Positions 50,217 through 61,480 of a stretch of DNA of 64,000 bases are shown here, in pieces; positions within the stretch are counted from its first letter, which is position 1, and each line of letters begins with the position of its first letter. A program made the position numbers and the translations under genes. The stretch comes from Haliaeetus albicilla (taxonomy: Eukaryota > Chordata > Aves > Accipitriformes > Accipitridae), in contig NC_091497.1 in NCBI RefSeq assembly GCF_947461875.1, forward strand, positions 4,532,868 through 4,596,867. The letters are read 5' to 3'. The notes beneath the pieces are model-generated. The model had not been told where the DNA came from. It was given only the letters and a program-made list of their open reading frames with translations, and ran no database searches.

Positions 50217-52797
50217 ATACTTCTTTCTCTTCTAGGATTTTTTCAGCAGTAGATAAGGTTAAACCTAAGATCAAACATTTCATTTGTTTCACCTACTTTA
50301 TTCTCCCTGTCAAACTCAGGGGGGGAATAAAAAATACTTTTGTAATAAACTCACTGAACACAACAGCTGTTCACTCTCTTTTCTGAGTGACATGGTTGTG
50401 TTGGATCATGATCATCAATTCTTATTTTTCACAGTGATACTACTGTGCTAGGAAGCATTACTGCCTATTTGGAAATTCTGTCCTAGCCACACCAGCAAAG
50501 AAATACACTTCAAAGTCCTGTCTGGTACCTCTATTGTAATGTTATGACATTCAGATTTATGCGAACTGTCTGAACTTCTATAACAGTAATTAGTTGGCAG
50601 TCTTAGGGGGGGTCTCCTTCTGCTTTCTTTTCAACACATGTATGATACAAGTAATTGCTGTTTGGGGTCAACTGCTCTTGAGAATAGATTTCTTAGTCTG
50701 AACTTCATTCAAATTTTTCACTGTACTATTTACCTTTTTCTCCATCTTCACCAGTTCAGAGATTAAAAAATAATAAAAACCTACTGAAAAAAGACAGAGT
50801 TAACTTAAGCAGCTTAAGAAGTTATTTGATAGTAATGGAACACTTCCATCATTCTTTCTGGACCAAGGAAAAATAAGGGAAATGCAGTTGCATTTATTAG
50901 ACTGAGTCAACTCTTGCTGGGATTTTAAATGATATAGAAATGCCAATACAAATTTAAAAAATGAAAACTGCAATTTTATTCATGGGAAGAGAATCTCTTA
51001 GGTAAAGACTTAGGCAATTTGGGGGGCGGAGCTTATAGAATAAAAAAAAAGTCAGGTCCAAAATAAGCATCTCCTGTAATAAAAAGTAAAATGGCACATG
51101 TTTTATAGATGAAAATATGGATCCAATATACTGTTGGCAAAATGTTGAGTGTCTATAAAATATGGGAGGTAGAATACACTTGTAATTGAAATATGGATCA
51201 ACAAAGACCCCAAGTTTTGTATTTTTATAGAGCAATTTGATATTTCCAATAATTGAAGCAGATTGCTTACAGCAGTCTCAGTCTAGGCAAAAAAATTACT
51301 GTTTCACTCAAGAAGACACCAAATGGCTTTGCTTTGTTTTCCTTTTTTTTTTTTATTTAGCAGGAGTGATGGGCAAAAAAAAAGGAGGCATACATGTAAT
51401 GCTGGGTGAAAAAAATGCTAAGAATAAAGTTTTAGTCGTTCAAAACAATTGAATCAGAGGAACTTAATTTTATGCAGGTCAAGAATTCAACATATATGGC
51501 CACTAAGAATACATAAAGGGGTAAACGTATATTTTAAGATTCCAGGTTAGCACATTTTAGAAGGCAAATTAATCACTCTACCCCAAGGGATGAATTAGGT
51601 GCTTAATAATCTTAGCAATCTCTGACTACATGGTGCATGTAGGGCACAAAGATACTGATAATGTCTATGGAGCCAGAACTCTCTTCAGGTTTCAAGTTTA
51701 AATAAACCATTCTAGGCAATCATCTGCACAAAAAAAGGGCTTGAGTTGCTACAGAGCATTACATTAGCGTATCTGGCTGATGTTGCAGCAATATCAAATA
51801 TCTTTCAAGAACTGCTTGTCTGGAATAGTTTTTCCTCCCTCACTAATGAAAAAAAAAAATCAAAGTCGAACTAAAATACTTCATTGACTTCTGCAATCTT
51901 TCATTCTCACTGACAAATATTTGTCTTACATTGTGTGCTGTTGCGCCGTAAAGGTTACGGATCATCTGTAAAGACGTGGAGCATAGCAAGGGACTAATGT
52001 TTCCCACTCTGTGTTTCTGATATAGTTCCTGTACATGAATGGATTCTAACTTCGGATTTTTCCATGCTGAAGGAACTCCACATATTATGAATTCATTTTT
52101 AGCCAGTGTTTATTATATGTACTTTTAATGATTTCAGACCTTCCTTAACGTGCAGGGTTCACTGCAAGTATTTTGGTTTTAAAAGCGAATTGTGAAATCA
52201 CAATTAAAGAGGAAATAGTTCTAAGAAAAGTTGTGTTAAAGGATACTCTGTGCATATTATACACCTAACTCTTTATTTTAGCAAAACAATACATTTCCAC
52301 TTTCCTTCCCTGCTTCTGAAGTTTATGTACTTATACACTTATGCCATTTTTTTAATCCCATTACATTCCTCAGTGCCCACAGAGTGGAGACTTATGCTCC
52401 ATTTAATACATCTAAGCCCATCGCTCTGCTAAATTCCAATGTCATCAGTATTTTGTTTTACAGCTACTTCAGGTGAGGTTATTAGAGAGGAAAACAGAAA
52501 CAGGGCAAGCCTGGCTTCCACCTGGAGACCACACATGGACCCTCTGTGTGTGCCCATGGTACGTCTTTACCTGCCAAAGGTTTAATGAATGCCCCCAATC
52601 CCATAGGCTATTGGGCTAGCTCAGAAATGTTTAAGGAGTCAAAATACCACACTTAGAATTTCTGGAGTTGTATATAATAAATAATCAAGTCATTTCAAAC
52701 ATATGTGAGGAACTCAAGTAGCCACGATGAAAACATTGGGTTATGGCTGTTTAAACAGCAGCCTAAAATAATGCCAATAGAAACTGAGTTGTCATGG
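50217..52797. other. Gene-empty AT-rich DNA
   Basis: No supported gene, RNA or repeat beyond short homopolymers. Frames are under 94 codons without domains. Confidence 0.6.
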
Positions 52798-52930
52798 GCT
52801 CATAGGACTAAACAGGACCTCAAAAAGTCAGCTGATCCCTTCTGATACAAAAAATGTAGGATTAGTTATGCATGTCTCATTTAAGGAACATGTTTGCCTA
52901 AGCCATCCCAAAGAAATTTCTTAAATTGTC
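52798..52930 (-). mobile_element. Probable ancient CR1/L3-type LINE relic
   Basis: The plus strand runs CTCATAGGACT, then AACAGGACCTCAAAAAGTCA, a GGATTAGTTATGC block and TGTTTGCCTAA near 52,889. In this order they resemble the complement of an old CR1/L3 3' region (tail, GGGACCTC motif, TCATCTAGTCC-like block, then the TGTTTGTCTAA block). The copy is heavily diverged, and its limits are approximate. It would be far older than the two clear CR1 copies in this window. Confidence 0.5.
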
Positions 52931-53959
52931 ACAGCAATGTATTTTTATCTTTCTTAATTACAAAAATCTAAAACCAGGAGATTACAATCTTACTGTTACC
53001 ATTCAGAATGAAGCCTTGGTCTAAACTTTTGAAAGCAGCAGCCTGATTCACTCTACAGGGAAGGAAATCTTTCCCCTTTCTGTCAAACAGTTGCCACAAA
53101 GCCAGTTTGCAGAAACTTAAGGAACCATCACTTAAATGCAGATGAAGCCTCAAAGAGAAGATGTGACGAGGTGAGCAAAATATTTTGAAGCAGCAGATCT
53201 TGGGTTTTGCTGGAATTATACACCACTCAAGCACAATTCTCTTCCAGCCTCTTAAATAACTCTCCAAGAAGCAGCTATCTATTGCTTGAATGAACAAACA
53301 GGATTTCTCCTCTGAGCAATAGTATTTTTAAAATGTGACAAGGTAGGAGCTACATGAGGTAGAATAATTCTTAAAATAAATCCTTAGCACCTATATCAGA
53401 AAACCATTATTCAATCCTCTGTTCATTAAAATATACTAATGATTTATGCATAGAAACAAACAGGTGTTTCCACATATTTGAATGCAGAATAGTTAAAAAT
53501 TTACAGATCAATTTTCTTGAAATGGCAACACTTTTTGTATAATGCATTACTTCAACCGTCTATCCAAACAGAGTAACTTCAGGTGAGATTCTTTAGAATG
53601 CTAAATCCAACCCAGTCACCTCAGGCTCTTTGTAAAGACAATGAATCAACAGATACCTCACTTGGTAATGAAGGTAATCCATCTCATTCTGAAACAGTCA
53701 TCTAAGATCCATTCTCAGAGTGGTTCATTTGATCTACTTCCCTCCAAGCACCATATAGAGAGCCCACCATGATTTGCTCACATTTAGACACACATCTAGA
53801 TGCCTAAAGTGATAGCAGAAGCCATCCAAGCTGCTGAGTAGGTAACTTAGAAGCTGTGACTGCAGCTGACCAGCGTCTTCTTAGGAGGACAGTTTAGTGC
53901 AGTCTTCCAGCTTTCACAATTTCTGAGTCAAGCAGGTACCAAAACTCATGGCAGGGGCT
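52931..53959. other. Gene-empty DNA before the long CR1
   Basis: Single-copy sequence. A 109-codon minus-strand frame (52,968-53,297) has no recognisable family. The last part (about 53,850-53,960) may already belong to the CR1 5' region, whose exact start I cannot place. Confidence 0.5.
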
Positions 53960-54156
53960 TCATCATCAAGAGATGATTAAAGTTGCTGGGAGAGGGGAAC
54001 CTCAATCCATCCCACTCCTACCAGTTTGATGCCAGTGCCAGCAATAGATGCCCAGAGCCTGGAGAGGGATCAGAGGTCAGTAGGAGAGCACCTGAAGGGC
54101 AGCGCGAAGGAATTCCAGCCCCTCCAGCCACTCAGTCAGCTTCATCAGGGGCTCAA

Positions 54157-54902
54157 CTTAAATGCCTCTACGCAAACGCACGTAGTGTGGGGAATAAACA
54201 AGAGGAGTTAGAGGCATGCAACGCCTGCAGGGCTATGATCTTATTGACATCACACAGACATGAAGGGATGACTCCTATGACTGGAGTGTTGGAATGGAAG
54301 GGTACAGGCTCTTTAGGAAGGACAGGCAGGGGAGACGAGGAGGGGGTGTCACTCTGTAGGTCAATGACCAGCTGGAGTGCCTGGAGCTCCACCTGGGGAT
54401 GGATGAGGAGCCGACAGAGAGCTCATGGGTCAGGATTAAAGGGAGGGCAGGGGCAGATGACATTGTAGTGGGGATCTGCTACAGGCCACCCTACTGGGAA
54501 GACTGAGTGGATGAGGCCTTCTATAGACAGATAGGAGCAGCCTCACATTCACAAGCCCTGGTCCTCATGGGGGACTTCAACCACCCCAATATCTGTTGGA
54601 GGGACAACACAGCAAGGCATAAGCAACCCAGGAGGTTCCTGGAATGCGTTGATGGCAACTTCCTTCTCCAAGTGATGGAGGAGCCAAAGAGGGGAGGTGC
54701 TATACTGGACCTTACTCTCGCCAACAAGGAGGGGCTGGTGGGGAATGTGAAGCTCAAGGGCAGTTTTGGCTGCAGTGACCATGAAATGGTGGAGTTCAAG
54801 ACCCTTAGGGCAGCGAGGAGGATGCACAGCAAGCTCACTGCCCTGGACTTGAGGAGAGCAGACTTTGGCCTCTTCAGAGATCTGCTTGGTAGAGTACCAT
54901 AG
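54157..54902 (+). pseudogene. CR1 ORF2 endonuclease domain, decayed
   Basis: Apurinic-like endonuclease domain at the N terminus of CR1 ORF2, which in an active element nicks target DNA to prime reverse transcription. The N-terminal LYANARS motif is read in one frame (up to about 54,215). The middle is in a different frame with a stop where the ITETWW motif should be. The C-terminal half (54,507-54,902) is open in that later frame and keeps GDFNHP and the catalytic-region SDHE motif. At least one frameshift and several stops therefore break the domain. The frame closes at 54,902, before the linker to the reverse transcriptase. Confidence 0.85.
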
Positions 54903-55459
54903 GATACAACCCTGGAGGTAAGAGGGGCCCAAGAAAGCTGGTTAATATTCAAGGATCACCTCCTCCAAGCTCAGGAGTGATGTATCCCAACAAAGAGGAA
55001 GTCAGGCAAAAACACCAGGAAGCCTGCATGGATCAACAAGGAGCTCCTGGACAAACTCAAACACAAAAAGGAAGCCTACAGAGGGTGGAAGCAAGGACAA
55101 GTAGCATGGCAGGAAAACAGAAATTGTCCGAGAAGCAAGGGATCAGGTTAGGAAACCTAAAGCCTTGATAGAATTAAATCTGGCCAGGGATGTCAAGGGC
55201 AACAAGAAAAGCTTCTATAGGTACATTGGTGATAAAAGGAAGACTAGGGAAAATGTAGGCCCTCTCCAGAAGAAAAAGGGTGACCTAGTTACCTAGGACA
55301 TGGAGAAGGCTGAGGTATTCAACTCAGCTTACCTCAGTCTTCACTGGCAAGTGCTCCAGCCACACCACCCAAGATGCAGAAGGCAAAGGCAGGGACTGGG
55401 AGAATGAAGGACTGCCCACTGCAGGACATCAGGCTTGAGACCATCTAAGGAGCCTGAAG

Positions 55460-56285
55460 GTGCACAGGTCCATGGCATCTGATAAGATACATCTGTGGGT
55501 CCTGAGCGAATTGGCTGATGAAGTGGTTAAGCCACTATCCATCATATTTGAGTTGTGGCACTCCGGGGAAGTTCCCACTGATGGGAAAAGGGAAAACATA
55601 ACCCCCATTTTTAAAAAGGCAAAACAGGAAAACCCAGGGAGCTACAAGCCAGTCAGTCTCACCTCTGTGCCCAGCAAGATCATGGAGTGGATCCTTCTGA
55701 AAACTATGCTAGAGCACATGGAAAATAAGGAAGTGATTAGTGACAGCCAACGTGGCTTCTCTAAGGGCAAATTGTGCCTGACAATTTTGGTGGTCTCCCA
55801 CCACGGGGTTACAGTGTTGGTGGATAAGGGAAGAGCAATGGCTGTCATCTACCTGCACTTGTGCAAAGCATTTGACGCTGTCCCGCATGACATCCTTGTC
55901 TCTAAATTGGAGAGACAAGGATTTGACAGATGGACCACTCAGTGGATAAGGAAGTGGATGGATGGTTACACTCAAAGAGTTGTGGCCAATGGCTTGATGT
56001 CCAAGTGGAGACCAGTGATAAATGGTGTTCCTCAGGGGTCGGTATTGGGACACCTTTGTCGGCAACACGGACTGTGGGACTCAGTGCACCCTCAGCAAGT
56101 TTGCTGACGACACCAAGCTGTGTGCTGCTGTCAACATGCTGGAGGGAAGGGATGCCATCCAGAGGGACCTTGATAGGCTTGAGAGGTGGGCCCATGTGAA
56201 CCTCGTGAAGTTCAACAAGGCCAAGTGCAAGGTCCTGCACATGGGTCAGGACAATCCTGAACACAGATACAAGGCTGGGCGATGA
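55460..56285 (+). pseudogene. CR1 ORF2 reverse transcriptase domain, frameshifted
   Basis: The RT domain that copies CR1 RNA at the nicked target. From 55,460 to 56,050 one frame shows the fingers and palm: NITPIFKK, SYKPVSLTS, SQRGFSKG, KAFDAVPHD (containing the first catalytic Asp region) and GVPQGSVLG. The second catalytic motif, FADD (56,100-56,111), is read in the next frame, followed by KFNKAKCKVLHMG. The gap between GSVLG and FADD is 49 nt; from my recollection of the family about 63 nt is normal. A deletion of about 14 nt between the conserved palm motifs thus explains the frameshift and inactivates the enzyme. Confidence 0.9.
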
Positions 56286-56316
56286 GTGGATTGACAGCAG
56301 CCCTGCGGAGAAGGAT

Positions 56317-56570
56317 TTGGGAGTGTTGGTTGACGAGAAGCTCAACATGACCCAGCAATGTACGATTGCAGCCCAGAAAGCCAACCATATCCTGGGTTGC
56401 ATCAGAAGAAGTGTGACCAGCAGGTCAAGGGAGGTCATTCTCCCCCTCTACTCTGCTCTGGTGAGACCCTACCTACAGTACTGCATTCAGCTCTGGGTCC
56501 CCCAACATAAGAAAGACGTGGACCTGTTGGAGCAGGTCCAGAGGAGAGCCACGAAGATGATCAGAGGGCT
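56317..56570 (+). pseudogene. CR1 ORF2 C-terminal part, upstream of the LTR
   Basis: Continues the RT thumb and C-terminal region: GVLVDEKLNM, LGCIRRS, LYSALVRPYLQYC, QVQRRATKMIRG. The frame is open up to the LTR insertion point at 56,570/56,571, which lies directly after the TKMIRG word. The matching downstream half continues at 57,698. A frameshift separates this part from the FADD-containing segment. Confidence 0.9.
56565..56570. repeat. Target-site duplication, left copy (AGGGCT)
   Basis: AGGGCT precedes the LTR and AGGGTT (57,698-57,703) follows it. An uninterrupted CR1 would have a single GAGGGCTGGAGCA here. The single mismatch is consistent with later mutation. Confidence 0.75.
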
Positions 56571-56756
56571 TGTGGTAAGTTGACCCTGGCTGGATGCCAG
56601 GTGCCCACCAAAGCCATTCTATCATCCCCCCCCTTAGCTGGACAGGGGAGAGAAAATATAACAAAAGGCTCATGAGTCGAGATAAGGACAGGGAGACATC
56701 ACTCACTAATTACCATCACAGGCAAAACAGACTTGACCTGGGGAAAATTCATTTAA

Positions 56757-56762
56757 TTTATT
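56757..56762 (-). terminator. AATAAA poly(A) signal of the inserted LTR
   Basis: The plus strand reads TTTATT; on the minus strand this is AATAAATTAAATG, in the expected 3' part of the LTR, which fixes its orientation. Confidence 0.65.
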
Positions 56763-56959
56763 ATCAATCAACCAGAGTAGGGTAATGGGAAATAATAAAA
56801 CCAAATCTTAAAATACCTGCCCCCCACCCCTCCCTTCTTCTCGGGCACAGCTTCACTCCCAGTTTTCTCTCCCTCCTCCCCCTGGCAGCGCAGGGGGATG
56901 GTGAATGGTGGCTGGGGTCAGTTCATCACACGCTGTCTCTGCCGCTCCTTCCTCCTCTT

Positions 56960-57400
56960 CCCCTGCTCTACCGTGGGGTCCCTCCCACAAGAGAGAGTTC
57001 TCCACAAACTTCTCCAACTGGGTCCTTCCCACGGGCTGCAGTCCTTCACAAACTGCTCCACCGTGGGTCCCTTCCCCGGGCTGCAGTCCCTCAGGCACAG
57101 ACTGCTCCAGCGTGGGTCCCCCACAGGGTCACAAGTCCTGCCAGAAAACCTGCTCCAGTGTGGGCTCCTCTCTCCACGGGGCCACAGGTCCTGCCAGGAG
57201 CATGCTCCAGCGTGGGCTTCCCAGGGGGTCACAGCCTCCTTCGGGCACCCACCTGCTCCGGCGTGGGGTCCTCCCCGGGCTGCAGGTGGAGATCTGCTCC
57301 CCCGTGGACCTCCCTGGGCTGCAGGGGGACAGCCTGCCTCACCATGGTCTTCCCCACGGGCTGCAGGGGAATCTCTGCTCCAGCGCCTGGAGCATCTCCT
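56960..57400 (-). repeat. Internal tandem array of CTGCTCCAGCGTGGG units
   Basis: Within the LTR, eight or more variants of CTGCTCCAGCGTGGG recur every 40-55 bp, separated by CGGGCTGCAG or GTCACAAGTCCTGCCAG spacers. The units differ by several substitutions. The array accounts for the long Gly/Pro/Cys-rich open frames on both strands, which are not genes. Confidence 0.85.
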
Positions 57401-57697
57401 GCCCCTCCTTCTGCACTGACCTGGGGGTCTGCAGGGCTGTTTCTCTCACATGTTCTCACTCCTCTCTCTGGCTGCAGTTTCTGTTCCACAGCAACTTTTT
57501 CTTTCCCTTCTTAAATATGTTATCACAGACATGCTACCACTATCGCTGATTGGCTTGGCCTTGGCCAGCAGTGGGTCTGTCTTGGAGCCAGCTGGCATTG
57601 GCTCTGTTGGACACGGGGGGACCTTTCAGCAGCTTCTCACAGAAGCCACCTCTGTAGCCCCCCCCGTTACCACAACCTTGCCATACAAACCCAAAAT

Positions 57698-58113
57698 AGG
57701 GTTGGAGCATCTCACCTATGAAGGCAGGCTGAGAGTTGGGATTGTTCAGCCTGGAGAAGAGAAGGCTCTGGGGAGACCTTATAGCAGCCTTCCAGTACCT
57801 AAAGTGGGCCGACAGGAAAGCTGGAGAGGGACTTTTTACAAGGGCATGGACTGATAGGACAAGGGGTAATGGCTTTAACCTGAAAAAGGGTAGATTTAGA
57901 TTAGATGTAAGGAAGAAGTTCTTTACTGTGAGGCACTGGAACAGGTTGCCCAGAGAGGCTGTGGATGCCCCATCCCTGGCAGTGTTCAAGGCCAGGCTGG
58001 ATGGGGCTTTGAGCATCCTGGTCTAGTGGAAGGTGTCCCTGCCCATGGCAGGGGGGTTGGACTAGATGATCTTTAAGGACCCTTCCAACCCAAACCACTC
58101 TATGATTCTATGA
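57698..58113 (+). mobile_element. CR1 non-LTR retrotransposon, 3' part
   Basis: Resumes exactly where the upstream half stopped (GGAGCATCTCACCTATGAAGG) and runs through the ORF2 C terminus and 3' untranslated region. It finishes with the CR1 tail block TTGGACTAGATGATC, CCTTCCAACCC and the terminal ACTCTATGATTCTATGA. CR1 elements end in such short octamer repeats rather than poly(A). No host duplication is apparent, as is usual for CR1. Confidence 0.95.
57736..58026 (+). pseudogene. CR1 ORF2 C-terminal end, downstream of the LTR
   Basis: About 96 codons remain open with FSLEKRRLWGDLIAAFQYL, DVRKKFFTVRHWNRLP and AVFKARLDGALSILV, the standard C-terminal end of CR1 ORF2, closing at a stop in the usual place. 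It corresponds to the same protein region as the minus-strand fragment at 12,494-12,697. The LTR severs it from the rest of ORF2. Confidence 0.9.
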
Positions 58114-61100
58114 GATGATAGATAGCTATATCCTGTAACACATGAGGAAGTGAACAAGGCCATCAGCATTGACTCAATGCAGTCTGTGCCTAATCTCACA
58201 AAACCCCACATACAAACCCTTCAACTTTTAGGTGGGTACATGTACTATCAAGAAGAATGAGGGTTTTCCTGGTGTAGCTTTTGTAGATTTTTTTGTAGGA
58301 TTTTGCCTTCTACAAAATTATGTAGTTACTGTCACACTGAAACCAATCTGTTGCTGACATAGTCAACTGTTTACCATTTGTAAACTCAAAAGCCTGTTGC
58401 ATTTTAACATTAATTGAAGTTCCTCCCTGCTGAAAGTCAGGCATTTTTATTGCAGGACGGCATGTGTAGGGTAATAGAAAAAAGGAAATTTTTTTTCTTG
58501 ATGTCAAACAGAAAGTCATCTGGCTATCAGAAAAGCAAGATATCAGAAAGCTACTGATTGTGTTATTACAATATATGTTATCTGAATGTTTTAAGAGGAC
58601 AAAAGTATGAAACTGCAATGCTGACACAGAGGTAATTTCTAGAGTGTCTAACATTTCTGTTGTTATACAAAAAATTGTAATTGATTTTACATTATTCCTA
58701 AATATTTTCATTTATGAGAATCTATGTCTGAATATATTCCACAGTAAACTTTAAGAAATGAATTATAAAGGAAGAAGCATGATATCATTCTCATTTTTTG
58801 CCATTTATCCAGTAAATGAAATAGATGTGTCTCAAACCAAACTTTGTAAGGTCTATCCCTCTAAAAAAATACTACTAAATAACAAGAGGGGAAAAAATTG
58901 TGCAAGGCAGATACCATCCAGGCTAACAATAACTAATCAGATCAATAGAAATTCCCATATATATAAAGTACAACCCAGTCAATTATTTGAAAATCCTTTT
59001 GATCTGCTTTAACTATTATTTCAATTTAGTATGTAAGGTCCTGATGCTCCCAGGACTTAAATTTGCAAGCACTGCCCTGTACGCAGCACAGCGACTGAAG
59101 TCCGGTATGTGTATATTTACAGGATCACAGCCTCATGTGAATCACTTCTGCCAGAAACCAGTTCAAAAAGCTGATGCACTTAATGCTTGAGGATTCCTCA
59201 TTTACTTGTTGCTGAACTTTTGAGAGGAGATAAATTATGATACATATGAGCATAAAACCACTTGAATGACTATCTTCACTGAAAACAAAAAAAAGGGCTT
59301 TTAATAAGTATTTAGGAAGTTTCTTGTCCCCAAACAGCACAGGCGAAATTAAACAATCCTCCCAAGAAAAGATCTGCCGTCACAGGTATCTTTGTATTAC
59401 TGCATAGGCTCTGTGAGCCTTTTCAAGTGTGCAGTGAACAGATGGAGATTGTTACAAGCTTTTCAAACCAGTGTTTACTGCAAACTTTCAGGCAATCTGT
59501 CATGGTTTTTGTATTCCCAGGGACTTTTTAAGTTCTTGAAAAGGGACCAAAATCATAAATGTTCCTTACTAATCCACATCTACCTAATATACAAGCAAAC
59601 TTTCATACTCGGTATCAAAAACATGTTTAAAAAAGTGAAGGAAATTATATGATCTCAAACACATCAAAACACTTTTGAAGATGGAGCTATATTCATTGTT
59701 GTGTTCAGAGAAAGCAGACATTATAAAAAAAAAAAAGACTGGTTTTTCTCCTAGAGAACAAGCCATATTTTTTCTTCCAATTAATGACAAGACTTGTTGA
59801 ATGCAGCAGTAGAATAATATGCAAAACTACAAGCTTCGTTCCCTGCTGTTCAGTCAATGAGAGTGTTCTCTGAACCAGCTGAGACCTGCATTACTTTCAA
59901 ATTGTCCAAGCTAGGGAGCAAAAGTTGTTGTGCCCTTATTACCAGTACACTCATTTTACCTCTACCTAAGCTTTCATACAGGGTTAGATTGTAGCTCCTC
60001 ATCTACATATCAATGCAATTTTCCCCCTGACATTTTTCATAGCAACAAACAACCAAGAAATTAAATATCTCCCTTGGAGGCACTCACGGAAGTGTATATT
60101 CTTCGAACCCTTGTTATTTCCTATAAATAATAACTGCTACTTTTTTCTTTTAATAATATAAAAAAATCCCTCAAGTAATTACATCACTTCAACGTCTATA
60201 CAGTCAGATCATAAGTCAAAAACCGGAAAAGTATGGTGTGATCACTAACAAATTTGTCTTCTAAATTTCATAGCTTAAATTGTTCAGATGACAGTTGTAA
60301 AGTTCCTGAATTCTTTTTCTTCAAATGATTTCACTAATGAATCACTACATCTGTCAGCACACAGTGCCAGTTTTAAATTGGTGACAGGCAACAACGACAA
60401 TTCGAGAGGATTCTGCCACAGGGTTTCCTACTCTTGATAACATCATCATTATATCCCCAATTGTCTCTTGTACCTGAAAGGAGGAAAGGGTCATCAGCTG
60501 AATATTTTCATTTGTCTAACCAGCACCAAACAGCGACCATCTAATGGCTAAGAGTACCCTGACAGATCATTTAAAAAATCACAAGCGGTGGCTCATAGCC
60601 CATAAAAACAACAAAAGTGCCCACAGGACACTTAAGGCTGGTCCCTTTAAATTACAGAATGGTTTGAGAAATGAAAGCAAAAACCACCAATCTTGAAACC
60701 TACAATAATACATTATTAGCATCCGTGTACTGCATGCAGTCAGAAAAATGTTTATGTGCTTAAGATCTTTGCTGTATGTTACATGTTTTTTCACAGATTG
60801 GAGATCCTGGGGTTTTTTTATTTATTCATATTTACACGACCGTTTTAAAACCCCAACCTATTGCTTTTTTTCATCACGCTCTGTCTTATGCCCGAGGAGA
60901 ACCCAATCTGGTTTGGAGAATATATTGTAAAGCTGCAAAACAGAAGTAGAGCCAGCTCACACACTGAGCAGGTGATGAAAGTCAAACTTCCTCATCAATT
61001 ATTTCTAATGCTCATGGGGATACAGTGGGCTTTGTTGCTCGTGACAGAATGTCGTCTGGGCAAATCTGTCCTACTGGCCCAAGGGTAAACTCCCTATAAT

Positions 61101-61259
61101 GGCCAAACAACCAAAACCATAAGGAAACAGCATGTGTGGTCTTGACAGTCTTTCAATTCACCAGTCCCAAAAGGCTAAGTGATTGACTACCCAAAGTCTT
61201 TGAAATTTCCTAGGTAATTCAATATGAATGATGCAGCTCAGCCTTAGAAGTCACACGGA
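58114..61259. other. Gene-empty AT-rich DNA
   Basis: No supported gene. A 133-codon minus-strand frame (58,310-58,711) is AT-rich with no domain; about one frame this long is expected by chance in 64 kb at this composition. GGGGTTTT/AAAACCCC arms at 60,809-60,816 and 60,847-60,854 are probably chance. Confidence 0.6.
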
Positions 61260-61289
61260 TTCATCCTGGGAAGGAGGTAACAGATATTC

Positions 61290-61301
61290 AGAGAGCTCTC
61301 T
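61290..61301. repeat. 12-bp palindrome AGAGAGCTCTCT
   Basis: Perfect palindrome in a GC-richer stretch with several CpGs (61,260-61,360), about 600 bp before the CpG-dense patch. Confidence 0.8.
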
Positions 61302-61379
61302 CTCTGAGACAGGGCGACTGCAGCGAGCTGAGTGTCCAGCGAGCCCTGCAGAGCTCACTTTAGAGATTTGGCTTTTCCA

Positions 61380-61480
61380 CGGGATCAATAAAAATCGTTA
61401 ATAATGCATTAAGTTATACAGTAAATTGATAGGATTCATATTTTAATGTACAGCTTTTACAGGTCTAGCAGCAATAATCC
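61380..61480. promoter_or_regulatory. AT-rich segment with homeodomain palindrome TAATGCATTA
   Basis: TAATGCATTA (61,402-61,411) is a perfect palindrome of two ATTA homeodomain/POU-type cores, surrounded by more TTAAT and ATTGAT words. It lies between two GC-richer stretches, so it may be regulatory. Evidence is motif-level only. Confidence 0.25.

Larger units (their letters stand above)
53960..56570 (+). mobile_element. CR1 non-LTR retrotransposon, 5' part (split by an LTR)
   Basis: The larger half of a CR1 LINE on the plus strand; the rest resumes at 57,698. It holds the end of the 5' region, the decayed ORF2 endonuclease, the linker and most of the reverse transcriptase. Landmarks are LYANARS (about 54,166-54,186), GDFNHP (54,570 onward), SDHE (54,774-54,785), GVPQGS (about 56,024) and FADD (56,100-56,111). 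The full copy spans about 3.0 kb without the LTR, long for a CR1, since most are a few hundred bases. Multiple stops and frameshifts make it inactive. The 5' limit is uncertain by perhaps 100 bp. Confidence 0.93.
56571..57697 (-). mobile_element. Retroviral LTR-like insertion inside the CR1
   Basis: About 1.13 kb of unrelated sequence interrupts the CR1 ORF2 codons exactly, flanked by AGGGCT/AGGGTT. Read on the minus strand it ends ...ACCACA at 56,571. An AATAAA poly(A) signal is at 56,762-56,757 and a TATA-like ATATTTAAG near 57,518-57,511. In between is a GC-rich array of CACGCTGGAGCAG units. I recall this arrangement as a common bird endogenous-retrovirus LTR family, but give no subfamily name. 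The other terminus is less canonical: the first inward TG (complement of 57,687) lies about 10 nt inside the edge implied by the target duplication. No gag, pol or env is present, so it is a solo element. Open frames across it on either strand are by-products of the repeat array. Confidence 0.85.

Noticed and set aside
56898..57549. Long overlapping open frames (100-214 codons) on both strands
   Set aside because: They lie in the GC-rich tandem array of the inserted LTR. Low stop density follows from composition, several frames are open at once, and the translations are repetitive without a domain.
58310..58711. 133-codon minus-strand frame
   Set aside because: AT-rich, no recognisable domain. 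With a stop frequency near 6.5% per codon, about one frame of this length is expected by chance in six frames of 64 kb.
60809..60854. GGGGTTTT/AAAACCCC inverted repeat
   Set aside because: An 8-bp stem with a 30-nt loop in low-complexity DNA is expected by chance.
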